In this document: one piece after another, positions 11,845 to 20,603 of the stretch | Position numbering within the stretch: position 1 is the first letter of the stretch | Layout: each line of letters opens with the position of its first letter | Origin: Citrobacter sp. JGM124 | GTDB taxonomy: Bacteria; Pseudomonadota; Gammaproteobacteria; Enterobacterales; Enterobacteriaceae | Length of the DNA: 64,000 bases | Reading direction: 5' to 3' | Assembly: GCF_018257795.1 (NCBI RefSeq) | Contig: NZ_JAERJD010000009.1 | Coordinates: 1-64,000 of the forward strand | The notes under the pieces: generated by a model | What the model saw: the letters and a program-made list of their open reading frames with translations, nothing else | Database searches by the model: none | Told to the model about the DNA's origin: nothing | Made by a program: the position numbers and the translations under genes

Positions 11845-12241
11845 CCTGAGCGTTTCCTGGCGAGCACAATGGATTTCATTGTTGTTCCATGGTTTGCTGG
11901 CACTCCTTGTGTTGCTGATGCCATGGCCGATAAATTATACCTTGTTATGGATGCTGCTCCTGTTAATCGTGGTTTTTAGCTGTGTGCGCAGCCAGCGTCG
12001 TATCCATGCTTGTCAGGGCACTTTCAAACTTCTCGAAGACTTTCGTGTCTACTGGAAGGGCCATGAGTGGCAAATGATGAGAAAACCGTGGATTATTGAC
12101 AGCGGCATTATGCTAAAGCTTAAACGACAGGGGCAACGCGGTAGCCTGCATCTGTGGTTAGGGGCTGACAGCATTGATAGTGAAGAGTGGCGTGATTTAC
12201 GCCGCCTGCTGTTGCAACAGCAGGCGAGTGGGAGAGAGTAG
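11825..12241 (+). CDS. cptA: YgfX/CptA, inner-membrane partner of SdhE
   Basis: A 138-residue protein beginning at GTG 11825 ([16 protein letters not shown]), inside the end of sdhE; the N-terminus aligns with E. coli YgfX, supporting this non-ATG start. Two hydrophobic helices lie at about 17–53, followed by a cytoplasmic domain ending in [12 protein letters not shown]. In E. coli it was described as the toxin of a pair with YgfY (inhibition of MreB/FtsZ) and in Serratia as a membrane partner of SdhE; which role applies here cannot be read from sequence. Its end is 2 bp from the end of convergent fldB. Confidence 0.9.
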   Translation: MALWQSDLSVSWRAQWISLLFHGLLALLVLLMPWPINYTLLWMLLLLIVVFSCVRSQRRIHACQGTFKLLEDFRVYWKGHEWQMMRKPWIIDSGIMLKLKRQGQRGSLHLWLGADSIDSEEWRDLRRLLLQQQASGRE

Positions 12242-12243
12242 TG

Positions 12244-12765
12244 CTAGCTAAAATGTGCGGACATTTCACCAAGGATCTGCTCACACCAGTTTTCAATACG
12301 CTCATCACTTAAGTCGTATTGATTTGTTTCGTCTAAAGCGAGCCCCACAAACAGTTCACCATCAGCAATGACAGGTTTTTTGCTGGTGAACTCATAGCCT
12401 TCTGTCGGCCAATAACCAATGAAGCGAGCTCCGCGGGGTAACAGTTTATCGTGGAGCATGCCGAGGGCATCTAAAAACCATTCGCTATAACCCAGTTGAT
12501 CGCCCATGCCGTATAAGGCTACGGGCTTACCGGTCAGGTTAAGGCTGTCGAGTTGTTCCCACACAGCTTCCCAGTCTTCCTGTAATTCACCAAAATCCCA
12601 GGTAGGGATACCGAGAATTAATACGTCATACTGCTCCATCAGAGCAGGGGCATCATCTTTCAGGTTATGCAGAGTAATTATTTCTGGCCCAATAATGTCA
12701 CGAATTTTTTCAGCGGCCATTTCGGTGTAACAAGTACTGGAGCCGTAAAAAAGACCAATGTTCAT
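12244..12765 (-). CDS. fldB: Flavodoxin 2 (FldB)
   Basis: A 173-residue flavodoxin, the same length as E. coli FldB. The FMN phosphate loop is [17 protein letters not shown], and the aromatic FMN-stacking loops TWDFGELQ and [13 protein letters not shown] are present. It is a low-potential one-electron carrier; in E. coli fldB belongs to the SoxRS regulon. It is transcribed divergently from xerD, as in E. coli. Confidence 0.95.
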   Translation of the reverse strand: MNIGLFYGSSTCYTEMAAEKIRDIIGPEIITLHNLKDDAPALMEQYDVLILGIPTWDFGELQEDWEAVWEQLDSLNLTGKPVALYGMGDQLGYSEWFLDALGMLHDKLLPRGARFIGYWPTEGYEFTSKKPVIADGELFVGLALDETNQYDLSDERIENWCEQILGEMSAHFS

Positions 12766-12866
12766 AGTAATAAAAGCTCATTTGTCACGTGCAAGTTTGC
12801 CAAGTGTACCAGATCCTTTTCTGCATCAGGCATAATGGACATAATTTGATGGCGAAGGAGCTGGAT

Positions 12867-13763
12867 GTGGAACAAGACCAGGCACAAATAGAACAATTTC
12901 TTGATGCCCTATGGCTTGAGCGAAATCTGGCCGACAATACCCTGGAGGCTTATCGGCGTGATTTAACGTCGCTGGTACAGTGGCTTGATCAGCGAAAGCT
13001 CACACTGGCTAGTGTACAGTCTGTGGATTTACAGGAGTTGTTGGGTGAACGACTTGATGGGGGGTTTAAAGCGACCAGTTCAGCCCGAATGTTAAGCACT
13101 ATTCGTCGATTGTTTCAGTATTTATACCGAGAAAAAAAACGTTCAGATGACCCTAGTGCATTATTATCCTCACCTAAACTTCCGCTTCGATTACCGAAAG
13201 ATCTGAGCGAAGCTCAAGTAGAACGCTTGTTACAATCGCCTTGTATCGATAACCCTATTGAGCTGCGCGATAAAGCGATGATTGAGGTACTCTATGCAAC
13301 GGGACTGCGTGTTTCGGAACTGACTGGGTTAACGATGAGTGATATCAGCTTGCGTCAGGGCGTAGTCAGAGTTCTGGGTAAAGGTAATAAAGAACGTCTG
13401 GTTCCCTTGGGGGAAGAGGCTGTTTACTGGGTCGAATATTTTCTAAAATACAGCCGGCCTGAACTATTAAACGGGCATTCTTTAGATATCTTATTCCCCA
13501 GTAATCGAGCCCAGAAGATGACCAGGCAGACCTTTTGGTATCGTATCAAGCATTATGCTGTGCTAGCGGGTATCGATAGCGATAAACTGTCGCCACATGT
13601 TCTGCGTCATGCTTTTGCCACGCATCTTTTGAACCATGGTGCTGATCTTCGCGTCGTACAGATGCTGTTAGGGCATAGCGATTTATCGACCACACAGATT
13701 TATACGCATGTCGCCACTGAGCGTTTACGTTTGTTACATCAACAGCACCACCCTCGAGCGTGA
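12867..13763 (+). CDS. xerD: Site-specific tyrosine recombinase XerD
   Basis: Started at GTG 12867, preceded at good spacing by AAGGAG (12855–12860), the protein is 298 residues and aligns without length change to E. coli XerD (MEQDQAQIEQFLDALWLERN). An upstream ATG at 12849 would add six residues lying over the ribosome-binding site. The catalytic set is complete: Arg148 (TGLRVSEL), Lys172 (KGNKERL), His244 and Arg247 (HVLRHAF), His270 (LGHSDL) and Tyr279 (IYTHVA). With XerC it resolves chromosome dimers at dif under FtsK control. dsbC and recJ follow closely, forming the classical operon. Confidence 0.95.
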   Translation: MEQDQAQIEQFLDALWLERNLADNTLEAYRRDLTSLVQWLDQRKLTLASVQSVDLQELLGERLDGGFKATSSARMLSTIRRLFQYLYREKKRSDDPSALLSSPKLPLRLPKDLSEAQVERLLQSPCIDNPIELRDKAMIEVLYATGLRVSELTGLTMSDISLRQGVVRVLGKGNKERLVPLGEEAVYWVEYFLKYSRPELLNGHSLDILFPSNRAQKMTRQTFWYRIKHYAVLAGIDSDKLSPHVLRHAFATHLLNHGADLRVVQMLLGHSDLSTTQIYTHVATERLRLLHQQHHPRA

Positions 13764-13784
13764 GTGTTTAAAAAAGGAATTATT

Positions 13785-14501
13785 ATGAAAAAGACATTTT
13801 TTCTGCTGTCTCTGTTAATGGCGGCCATGTCCGGCGTGGCACAGGCAAATGACGCAGCGATTAAGCAGTCACTAGGGAAGCTCGGAATCGATCAGGCTGA
13901 TATCCAGAATGCCCCAGTAAAGGGTTTAAAAACCGTGCTGACTGACAATGGCATTTTGTATATGACTGAAGACGGCAAATATGTTCTACAAGGAACACTT
14001 TACGATATCAGTTCCGAGCAGCCGGTTAATGTTACCAACCAGTTATTGATGGGCAAACTAAACGCGCTGGAAAAAGATATGGTGATCTACAAAGCACCAG
14101 ATGAGAAGCACGTTATTACTGTCTTCACCGATATCACCTGCGGTTATTGCCACAAACTTCATGAAGAAATGAAAGACTATAATGGGTTAGGTATCACCGT
14201 GCGTTATTTGGCTTTTCCTCGCCAGGGACTACAAAGTCAGGCGGCAGCGGATATGAAATCTATCTGGTGTGCGAAAGATCGGGCAAAAGCGTTTGATACC
14301 GCCATGAGTGGCGGCAAAGTGGTGCCAGCCAGCTGTGATACCAGCATTGCAGACCAATACAATCTTGGCGTGCAGTTCGGAATTAAGGGCACACCGGCTA
14401 TTGTTCTCGAAGACGGCACGATTATCCCTGGGTATCAGGGGCCGAAAGAAATGAAACAGATGCTGGATGCTCATCAAAAAATGACGAAAACGAGTGGTTA
14501 A
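13785..14501 (+). CDS. dsbC: Periplasmic disulfide isomerase DsbC
   Basis: A 238-residue protein from ATG 13785 with AGGAA just upstream; a GTG 21 bp earlier is in frame but lacks a ribosome-binding site. A signal peptide of 21 residues ends in AQA. The N-terminal dimerisation domain is followed by a thioredoxin fold with active site CGYC (Cys119, Cys122) and cis-Pro loop GIKGTPAIV. A second structural Cys pair (WCAKD, PASCD) is also present. It isomerises wrong disulfides in the periplasm and is kept reduced by DsbD. It starts 21 bp after xerD and ends 6 bp before recJ. Confidence 0.95.
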   Translation: MKKTFFLLSLLMAAMSGVAQANDAAIKQSLGKLGIDQADIQNAPVKGLKTVLTDNGILYMTEDGKYVLQGTLYDISSEQPVNVTNQLLMGKLNALEKDMVIYKAPDEKHVITVFTDITCGYCHKLHEEMKDYNGLGITVRYLAFPRQGLQSQAAADMKSIWCAKDRAKAFDTAMSGGKVVPASCDTSIADQYNLGVQFGIKGTPAIVLEDGTIIPGYQGPKEMKQMLDAHQKMTKTSG

Positions 14502-14507
14502 TTCCGG

Positions 14508-16241
14508 GTGAAAGAAAGAACGCAACTTCGTCGCCGTGTTGTGGACAGCACGGCGGTACTTCCCGATACGCTCCCTCCACTATTAAAACGCCTCTATGCC
14601 AGCCGGGGTGTTCATAACGAACACGACCTGGAACGTGGTGTTAAGGGGATGCTCCCCTGGCAAAAATTGCAGGGTATTTCACAAGCTGTCGCGATGTTAT
14701 ACCGCGCATTTTGCGAAAATCACCGTATTATTGTGGTGGGGGATTTTGACGCCGATGGCGCGACCAGTACTGCACTGAGTGTGCTGGCATTGCGTAGTAT
14801 GGGCGCGACCAATATAGGTTATCTGGTACCAAACCGTTTTGAAGACGGGTATGGGTTGAGCCCTGAAGTGGTAGATCAGGCTCACAATCATGGTGCCCGG
14901 ATGATAATGACGGTGGATAATGGCATCTCCTCCCACCGTGGGGTAGAACGTGCCCATGAGTTAGGCATCCCTGTGCTGATAACTGATCACCACTTGCCGG
15001 GTGAGTCATTACCAGCAGCAGAAGCGATTATCAATCCAAATCTGGCAAACTGTACTTTTGGATCCAAGTCACTGGCTGGTGTCGGGGTCGCTTTTTATCT
15101 GATGCTGGCCTTGCGCAGTCATTTACGTGACCAGGGCTGGTTTGAACAGCGTGGTTTGGTTGTCCCTAATCTTGCTGAATTACTGGACTTAGTCGCTTTA
15201 GGAACCGTTGCCGATGTTGTTCCCCTTGATGCAAATAACCGAATTTTAACCTGGCAGGGATTGAGCCGTATTCGTGCAGGCCGATGCCGTCCAGGGATCC
15301 GAGCTTTACTGGAAGTATCCAATCGTGATCCACAAAAAATAGCAGCCAGTGACCTCGGCTTTGCATTGGGGCCTCGTCTGAATGCCGCTGGCCGACTGGA
15401 TGATATGTCAGTCGGTGTTGCCTTATTATTGAGTGAAAATATTGCTGACGCTCGGGTGTTGGCGAATGAACTAGATGCATTAAACCAGACCCGTAAAGAG
15501 ATAGAGCAGGGAATGCAGGTGGAAGCGATGGCACTGTGTGATGACCTGCTACGTAGTCATACAGAATTACCATATGGGCTCGCTATTTATCACCCGCAGT
15601 GGCATCAGGGGGTGGTTGGCATTTTGGCATCCAGAATTAAAGAACGTTTCCACCGTCCGGTGATTGCGTTTGCGCCTGCTGGTGATGGGATACTCAAAGG
15701 TTCAGGTCGTTCAGTACAAGGGCTCCATATGCGCGATGTGCTGGAGCGCCTTGATACTCTGCATCCGGGGTTAATGTTGAAATTTGGCGGCCATGCTATG
15801 GCTGCGGGTTTGTCCCTGGACGAGTCACGTTTTGACGAGTTTCGTACCCGTTTTGCCGCTGTCGTTAATGAACGAATGGATCCTTCCATGTTACAAGGGG
15901 AAATCTGGTCTGACGGGGCGTTAAGTGGTCAGGAAATGACGCTGGATATTGCCGATATGCTCAGAGATGCAGGCCCCTGGGGCCAAATGTTCCCTGAGCC
16001 GTTGTTTGATGGAAAATTTCGCATATTGCAACAGCGTTTGGTGGGGGAACGTCATCTTAAACTGATGGTTGAACCACTGAATGGGGGGCCATTACTTGAC
16101 GGTATCGCTTTTAATATCGATCCGACGGTTTGGCCTGATAATAGTGTTCGTGAAGTCGAATTGGTTTATAAACTTGATGTGAATCACTTCAGGGGCAATC
16201 GCAGCGTACAGCTTTTGATTGATCATATCTGGCCGATTTAA
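14508..16241 (+). CDS. recJ: Single-stranded-DNA 5'-3' exonuclease RecJ
   Basis: A 577-residue protein, equal in length to E. coli RecJ, starting at GTG 14508, 6 bp after dsbC. It has the DHH-phosphoesterase motifs VVGDFDADGATS, MTVDNGISS and VLITDHHLPG, the DHHA1 motif KFGGHAMAAGLS and a C-terminal OB-type domain. It is a metal-dependent exonuclease acting in RecF-pathway recombination, mismatch repair and base-excision repair. All metal-binding aspartates and histidines that I can identify are intact. Confidence 0.95.
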   Translation: MKERTQLRRRVVDSTAVLPDTLPPLLKRLYASRGVHNEHDLERGVKGMLPWQKLQGISQAVAMLYRAFCENHRIIVVGDFDADGATSTALSVLALRSMGATNIGYLVPNRFEDGYGLSPEVVDQAHNHGARMIMTVDNGISSHRGVERAHELGIPVLITDHHLPGESLPAAEAIINPNLANCTFGSKSLAGVGVAFYLMLALRSHLRDQGWFEQRGLVVPNLAELLDLVALGTVADVVPLDANNRILTWQGLSRIRAGRCRPGIRALLEVSNRDPQKIAASDLGFALGPRLNAAGRLDDMSVGVALLLSENIADARVLANELDALNQTRKEIEQGMQVEAMALCDDLLRSHTELPYGLAIYHPQWHQGVVGILASRIKERFHRPVIAFAPAGDGILKGSGRSVQGLHMRDVLERLDTLHPGLMLKFGGHAMAAGLSLDESRFDEFRTRFAAVVNERMDPSMLQGEIWSDGALSGQEMTLDIADMLRDAGPWGQMFPEPLFDGKFRILQQRLVGERHLKLMVEPLNGGPLLDGIAFNIDPTVWPDNSVREVELVYKLDVNHFRGNRSVQLLIDHIWPI

Positions 16242-16335
16242 CCCTAAGCAGTGCTACAAACCAGGGCGTAATTCCGGTAAACTTTACGGTTTATAAGCGC
16301 ATTTTGTCTTCTGACATCAATATAAGAATTTAAGC

Positions 16336-17434
16336 ATGTTTGAAATTAACCCGGTAAAAAACCGCATCCAGGATCTCACTGAGCGTAGTAACGTTCTTAG
16401 GGGGTATCTTTGACTATGATGCCAAGAAAGAGCGTCTTGAAGAAGTAAACGCTGAACTGGAACAACCCGACGTCTGGAATGAACCTGAGCGTGCGCAAGC
16501 GCTGGGTAAAGAGCGCTCAGGACTTGAGGCGATCGTCGATACTCTGGACCAGATGACGCAAGGTCTGGACGATGTTTCAGGCTTGCTGGAACTGGCGGTA
16601 GAAGCCGAAGACGAGGAAACCTTCAATGAAGCCGTGGTTGAGCTGGATCAGCTTGACGCCAAACTGGCTCAATTGGAGTTTCGCCGCATGTTCTCAGGCG
16701 AGTACGATAGCGCTGATTGCTATATTGACATCCAGGCGGGTTCTGGCGGTACCGAAGCGCAGGACTGGGCCAGCATGCTGGAACGTATGTATCTGCGCTG
16801 GGCTGAAGCCCGTGGTTTCAAAACAGAAATTATTGAAGAGTCAGAAGGGGATGTCGCCGGTATTAAATCGGTCACCATTCGTATTCAAGGGGACTATGCC
16901 TTTGGCTGGCTGCGTACTGAAACTGGCGTCCATCGCCTGGTACGTAAAAGCCCATTTGACTCCGGTGGTCGACGCCACACTTCATTCAGCTCGGCGTTTG
17001 TTTACCCGGAAGTGGATGACGACATTGATATTGACATCAATCCTGCCGATTTGCGTATTGATGTTTATCGTGCTTCTGGTGCCGGTGGTCAGCACGTTAA
17101 CCGGACAGAATCTGCGGTGCGTATTACCCATATACCAACCAATACCGTGACCCAGTGTCAGAACGATCGGTCCCAGCATAAAAACAAAGATCAAGCGATG
17201 AAGCAGATGAAGGCTAAGTTGTATGAGCTGGAAATGCAGAAAAAAAATGCTGAGAAACAAGCTATGGAAGAAAACAAATCTGACATCGGTTGGGGTAGCC
17301 AGATTCGCTCTTATGTATTAGATGACTCTCGTATCAAAGACCTGCGTACTGGGGTTGAGACTCGTAATACGCAAGCGGTACTGGATGGGGATCTGGACAA
17401 ATTTATCGAAGCAAGTTTGAAAGCGGGGCTATAG
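16336..17434 (+). CDS. prfB: Peptide chain release factor 2 (RF2), with programmed +1 frameshift
   Basis: The gene begins at ATG 16336 ([19 protein letters not shown]...). After 25 codons the zero frame meets TGA at 16411–16413; a +1 shift continues as [16 protein letters not shown] to the stop at 17434. The product is 365 residues, as in E. coli. The stop-recognition tripeptide SPF ([10 protein letters not shown]) and catalytic GGQ ([10 protein letters not shown]) are present. RF2 reads UAA and UGA, and the internal UGA makes synthesis autoregulated: low RF2 favours frameshifting. This is a normal conserved feature, not a pseudogene. lysS begins 8 bp downstream, so the two are co-transcribed. 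Confidence 0.97.
16393..16414 (+). promoter_or_regulatory. prfB +1 programmed frameshift signal
   Basis: The internal Shine-Dalgarno-like AGGGGG (from 16399) lies three bases before the slippery CTT TGA C (16408–16414). This is the canonical bacterial RF2 recoding site: slow termination at UGA lets tRNA-Leu slip from CUU to UUU. Confidence 0.96.
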
Positions 17435-17442
17435 GAATCAAC

Positions 17443-18960
17443 ATGTCTGAACAACAAGAACACAACGTAGATGCGTCAGTTGAACTCAATAATGAACTGA
17501 AAACCCGACGTGAAAAACTGGTTGCTCTGCGTGAGCACGGTATTGCTTTCCCAAATGATTTTCGTCGTGACCATACCTCAGACCAACTTCATGCTGACTT
17601 CGATGCAAAAGAAAATGAAGAATTAGAAGATCTGAATATTGAGGTTGCCGTCGCCGGGCGTATGATGACCCGCCGTATTATGGGCAAAGCCTCCTTCGTC
17701 ACTTTACAAGATGTAGGTGGGCGCATTCAGCTCTATGTTTCTCGTGATGACCTGCCTGAAGGTATCTATAACGAACAATTTAAAAAGTGGGATCTGGGAG
17801 ATATCCTGGGAGCACGGGGTAAATTGTTCAAAACGAAAACCGGCGAGTTATCTATTCACTGTAGCGAACTGCGTTTGCTGACGAAAGCACTGCGTCCGTT
17901 GCCAGATAAATTCCACGGCCTGGCGGATCAGGAAACGCGTTATCGCCAGCGTTATCTGGATCTTATCTCTAACGATGAGTCCCGTCATACCTTTAAAGTC
18001 CGTTCTCATATCCTGGCTTCTATTCGTAACTTCATGAATGGTCGTGAGTTTATGGAAGTAGAAACGCCAATGATGCAAACCATCCCAGGTGGTGCCGCGG
18101 CTCGTCCATTTATTACTCATCACAATGCGCTGGATCTTGATATGTATCTGCGTATTGCCCCGGAGCTTTATCTGAAGCGTCTGGTGGTGGGTGGTTTTGA
18201 TCGTGTATTTGAAATCAACCGTAACTTCCGTAACGAAGGTATCTCTCCACGTCATAATCCAGAGTTCACCATGATAGAGCTCTACATGGCGTATGCGGAC
18301 TATCGTGATTTGATTGAGCTGACTGAATCTCTGTTCCGTACTGTTGCGGAAGAAGTGCTCGGTACCACTGAAGTGCAATACGGTGAAGAAACTTTCGATT
18401 TTGGTAAGCCTTTTGAAAAACTCACCATGCGTGAGGCTATCAAAAAACACCGTCCTGAAACCGATCTGGCAAGCCTTGACGATATGGATAAAGCTGTCGC
18501 TATTGCTGAGTCTGTTGGTGTCAAGGTTGAGAAAAGTTGGGGCCTGGGACGTGTGGTTACTGAAATTTTTGAGGAAGTGGCAGAAAGCAAACTTATTCAG
18601 CCAACCTTCATTACGGAATACCCAGCAGAAGTTTCACCTTTGGCGCGCCGTAATGATGTGAACCCTGAAATCACCGATCGTTTTGAGTTCTTTATTGGTG
18701 GTCGTGAAATCGGTAATGGTTTCTCTGAGCTGAATGATGCAGAGGACCAGGCACAGCGTTTTGCTGAACAGGTTAACGCTAAAGATGCTGGTGATGATGA
18801 AGCCATGTTCTTTGATGAAGATTATGTCACTGCCCTGGAACATGGTTTGCCACCGACAGCAGGCTTAGGGATTGGTATTGATCGTATGGTGATGCTGTTC
18901 ACCAATAGCCATACGATTCGTGATGTTATCTTATTCCCGGCACTGCGTCCGTCTAAGTAA
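17443..18960 (+). CDS. lysS: Lysyl-tRNA synthetase (class II)
   Basis: A 505-residue protein, equal in length to E. coli LysS. The N-terminal OB-fold anticodon-binding domain spans about 60–150 ([23 protein letters not shown]). Class II motif 2 is [18 protein letters not shown] and motif 3 is [12 protein letters not shown]. It charges tRNA-Lys in the cytoplasm. It lies 8 bp behind prfB, the usual enterobacterial arrangement, and is followed by a strong terminator. Confidence 0.97.
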   Translation: MSEQQEHNVDASVELNNELKTRREKLVALREHGIAFPNDFRRDHTSDQLHADFDAKENEELEDLNIEVAVAGRMMTRRIMGKASFVTLQDVGGRIQLYVSRDDLPEGIYNEQFKKWDLGDILGARGKLFKTKTGELSIHCSELRLLTKALRPLPDKFHGLADQETRYRQRYLDLISNDESRHTFKVRSHILASIRNFMNGREFMEVETPMMQTIPGGAAARPFITHHNALDLDMYLRIAPELYLKRLVVGGFDRVFEINRNFRNEGISPRHNPEFTMIELYMAYADYRDLIELTESLFRTVAEEVLGTTEVQYGEETFDFGKPFEKLTMREAIKKHRPETDLASLDDMDKAVAIAESVGVKVEKSWGLGRVVTEIFEEVAESKLIQPTFITEYPAEVSPLARRNDVNPEITDRFEFFIGGREIGNGFSELNDAEDQAQRFAEQVNAKDAGDDEAMFFDEDYVTALEHGLPPTAGLGIGIDRMVMLFTNSHTIRDVILFPALRPSK

Positions 18961-18966
18961 CCCTGA

Positions 18967-18991
18967 TGCCCCCTGGTAAAGGGGGCATTTT
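18967..18991 (+). terminator. Rho-independent terminator after prfB–lysS
   Basis: The stem TGCCCCC / GGGGGCA with loop TGGTAAA is followed directly by TTTTCC. It starts 6 bp after the lysS stop. Confidence 0.9.
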
Positions 18992-19016
18992 CCTCTCTCC
19001 TGTCTCGAGGGCTATT

Positions 19017-19766
19017 TTGTATAAGGACATCCCCTACAACCGTTGGAAAATCATCCTCTGTTTATTGATGACTCTTCTGTTAACGGCGTGTTCCTCAAAG
19101 AATACGGCTAAAAGTACGCGTAATGAGGGGAGCTTTAATGGTTCTGTCTATACCGTAAAGCGTGGTGATACCTTATATAAAGTATCCCGTATGACCGGGA
19201 CCAGTGTAGGTGAGCTTGCCAGGATGAATAGCCTGCCACCACCTTACAAGCTGTTAGTTGGGCAGCGTCTGCGAACTAAAGGCACCGCCAGCCGCACGGC
19301 GAGTAAAAATACGGCCACAGCCAGGAAGAGTACACCCTCCCGCCAAACGGCCCCGGCTCAGGTTGCCAAGGTCACTGCACCACCAGTGGGTTCACGTTGC
19401 TGGTTATGGCCAGCCAAAGGCAAAGTGATTGAGGGCTACTCCTACCAGGACGGGGGTAACAAAGGTATTGATATCGCTGGTTCTCGTGGGCAGGCCATTT
19501 ATGCCTCAGGCCCGGGAACGGTAGTCTATGCCGGTAATCAGCTTCGGGGTTACGGCAATCTGGTGATGATCAAACACAACGAAGACTACATTACTGCCTA
19601 TGCTCATAATGACACCATCTTAGTCAGTAATGGGCAAAAAATTAAAGCCGGGCAAAAAATAGCGACAATGGGGAATAGTGGCACCAGTTCCGTACGTTTA
19701 CACTTCCAGCTTCGTTACCGGGCTACTGCCATTGACCCACAGCGCTATCTGAAAGATTCGTGTTAA
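19017..19766 (+). CDS. actS: ActS (YgeR), LysM/LytM-domain amidase activator lipoprotein
   Basis: A 249-residue lipoprotein from TTG 19017, with GAGGG five bases upstream. The longer open frame from 18966 would be translated through the lysS terminator and is unlikely. The lipobox LLTAC gives a lipidated cysteine; a LysM domain (VYTVKRGDTLYKVSRMTGTSVGEL) binds peptidoglycan; and a LytM/M23 domain runs from about residue 130 to the end. The first zinc ligand is replaced (GGNKGIDI instead of HxGxD), so it is a degenerate, non-hydrolytic LytM factor, as known for E. coli ActS, which activates the cell-wall amidases AmiA/B/C. Its place before tRNA-Gly matches E. coli. Confidence 0.9.
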   Translation: MYKDIPYNRWKIILCLLMTLLLTACSSKNTAKSTRNEGSFNGSVYTVKRGDTLYKVSRMTGTSVGELARMNSLPPPYKLLVGQRLRTKGTASRTASKNTATARKSTPSRQTAPAQVAKVTAPPVGSRCWLWPAKGKVIEGYSYQDGGNKGIDIAGSRGQAIYASGPGTVVYAGNQLRGYGNLVMIKHNEDYITAYAHNDTILVSNGQKIKAGQKIATMGNSGTSSVRLHFQLRYRATAIDPQRYLKDSC

Positions 19767-19807
19767 CTGAAAATGCTTTAAAAAACATCAACTGAACGGC
19801 TTACCCC

Positions 19808-19835
19808 TTGCCAGCGTTCTTTGAAGGTCTATAAT
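19808..19835 (+). promoter_or_regulatory. Sigma-70 promoter of tRNA-Gly
   Basis: The −35 TTGCCA (19808–19813) and perfect −10 TATAAT (19830–19835) are separated by 16 bp and lie 17 bp before the mature tRNA. Initiation is expected near 19842. Confidence 0.8.
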
Positions 19836-19852
19836 AACCAGCACTACAGAAA

Positions 19853-19926
19853 GCGGGTGTAGTTCAATGGTAGAACGGCAGCTTCCCAAGCTGCATACGA
19901 GGGTTCGATTCCCTTCACCCGCTCCA
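19853..19926 (+). tRNA. glyU: tRNA-Gly (anticodon CCC)
   Basis: A 74-nt cloverleaf. The acceptor stem GCGGGTG pairs with CACCCGC and the discriminator and encoded CCA follow (TCCA). The D-arm region AGTTCAATGGTAGAAC, the anticodon stem GCAGC/GCTGC around loop TTCCCAA (anticodon CCC) and the T-arm GAGGGTTCGATTCCCTT are intact. It reads GGG and matches E. coli glyU, also found near actS. Its 3' end borders the accessory island of toxin and lasso-peptide genes. Confidence 0.97.
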
Positions 19927-20311
19927 GGTTCCCCCCTTTGTGGATAATCCTTAAAATCCTTCTCTATCAGTAGATTAAATAGCCACCTGTGGATTCTGCC
20001 ATTGTGATCTGCCTTTAGGGACTGCCACGCTACGTTACATGGTGAGATGACAGTATAACCCCGTGTTGGCGGCAGTTGCATCCTCACACCGCGATAGCAA
20101 AATGTGAAGAAAAGGCCCATCCAGGCATCGTTATGTCATCGACAGATTGATCACACGCATTCAAGCCAATGTACGGCTTTATGAATCACGTAAATAACGT
20201 ATCTACAAATGACATGTAGGCTTTATCCGCTTTTCGGCCGCGCTCCCGCTTGTTGCTGTACCACCAACGGGCTTTATGGCGTCTATTATCTGACATCAGG
20301 AAAAAGGAGGG
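19927..20311. other. Spacer between tRNA-Gly and the toxin operon
   Basis: A 385-bp stretch with no credible gene. I looked for a repeat of the tRNA 3' end that would mark an attachment site, and for an integrase, and saw neither. Confidence 0.5.
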
Positions 20312-20333
20312 AAGGCTGGATCTCTCCAGCCTT
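20312..20333 (-). terminator. Terminator of the PAAR toxin operon
   Basis: The perfect 9-bp inverted repeat AAGGCTGGA / TCCAGCCTT with a TCTC loop lies 6 bp beyond the last gene. On the minus strand it is followed by a pyrimidine-rich run ending in five T. Confidence 0.8.
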
Positions 20334-20339
20334 TGGCAG

Positions 20340-20603
20340 TTATCTCACTTTCTTGAAGATTAGCAGGATAAGAGGGACGCAGACAGCGAAACCAATAATA
20401 GAGGCTAACGCTGAATCAGAGTGATTTTGCGATAACTCCTTAACAAACCAGGTGCATTGAGAAGGCGTAAACTCCCCGCCCTGGCTCATTGTCTCTGAAA
20501 AGTTAAGCGCGAAGACCAGATCGAAATATAGCACGATAACGTAATAAGCTATGCAGATCAGCGCGATACTCACCCACCTGATCCAGAACTTTTTATTCAT
20601 CAT
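20340..20603 (-). CDS. Small two-helix membrane protein, putative immunity to the PAAR toxin
   Basis: An 87-residue protein with two hydrophobic helices, about 9–31 (WVSIALICIAYYVIVLYFDLVF) and about 64–83 (ALASIIGFAVCVPLILLIF), joined by a roughly 32-residue polar loop with a cysteine (SQCTWF). Its start overlaps the last 11 bp of the upstream PAAR gene, a typical effector–immunity coupling. Membrane placement fits an immunity protein that meets a toxin acting in the periplasm. I do not recognise the family; the immunity role is inferred from position and topology. Confidence 0.65.
   Translation of the reverse strand: MMNKKFWIRWVSIALICIAYYVIVLYFDLVFALNFSETMSQGGEFTPSQCTWFVKELSQNHSDSALASIIGFAVCVPLILLIFKKVR

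Noticed and set aside
16336-16413. Apparent 25-codon gene or frameshifted pseudogene at the start of prfB
   Set aside because: The in-frame TGA with AGGGGG and CTTTGAC is the standard RF2 autoregulatory recoding site; the downstream protein is intact.
18966-19016. N-terminal extension of ActS from ATG 18966
   Set aside because: It would be translated from the lysS terminator hairpin and would put extra residues before the lipoprotein signal; TTG 19017 with GAGGG is better.
19788-20120. 110-codon minus-strand frame across tRNA-Gly
   Set aside because: It lies antisense to a well-formed tRNA and its promoter; the frame is chance.
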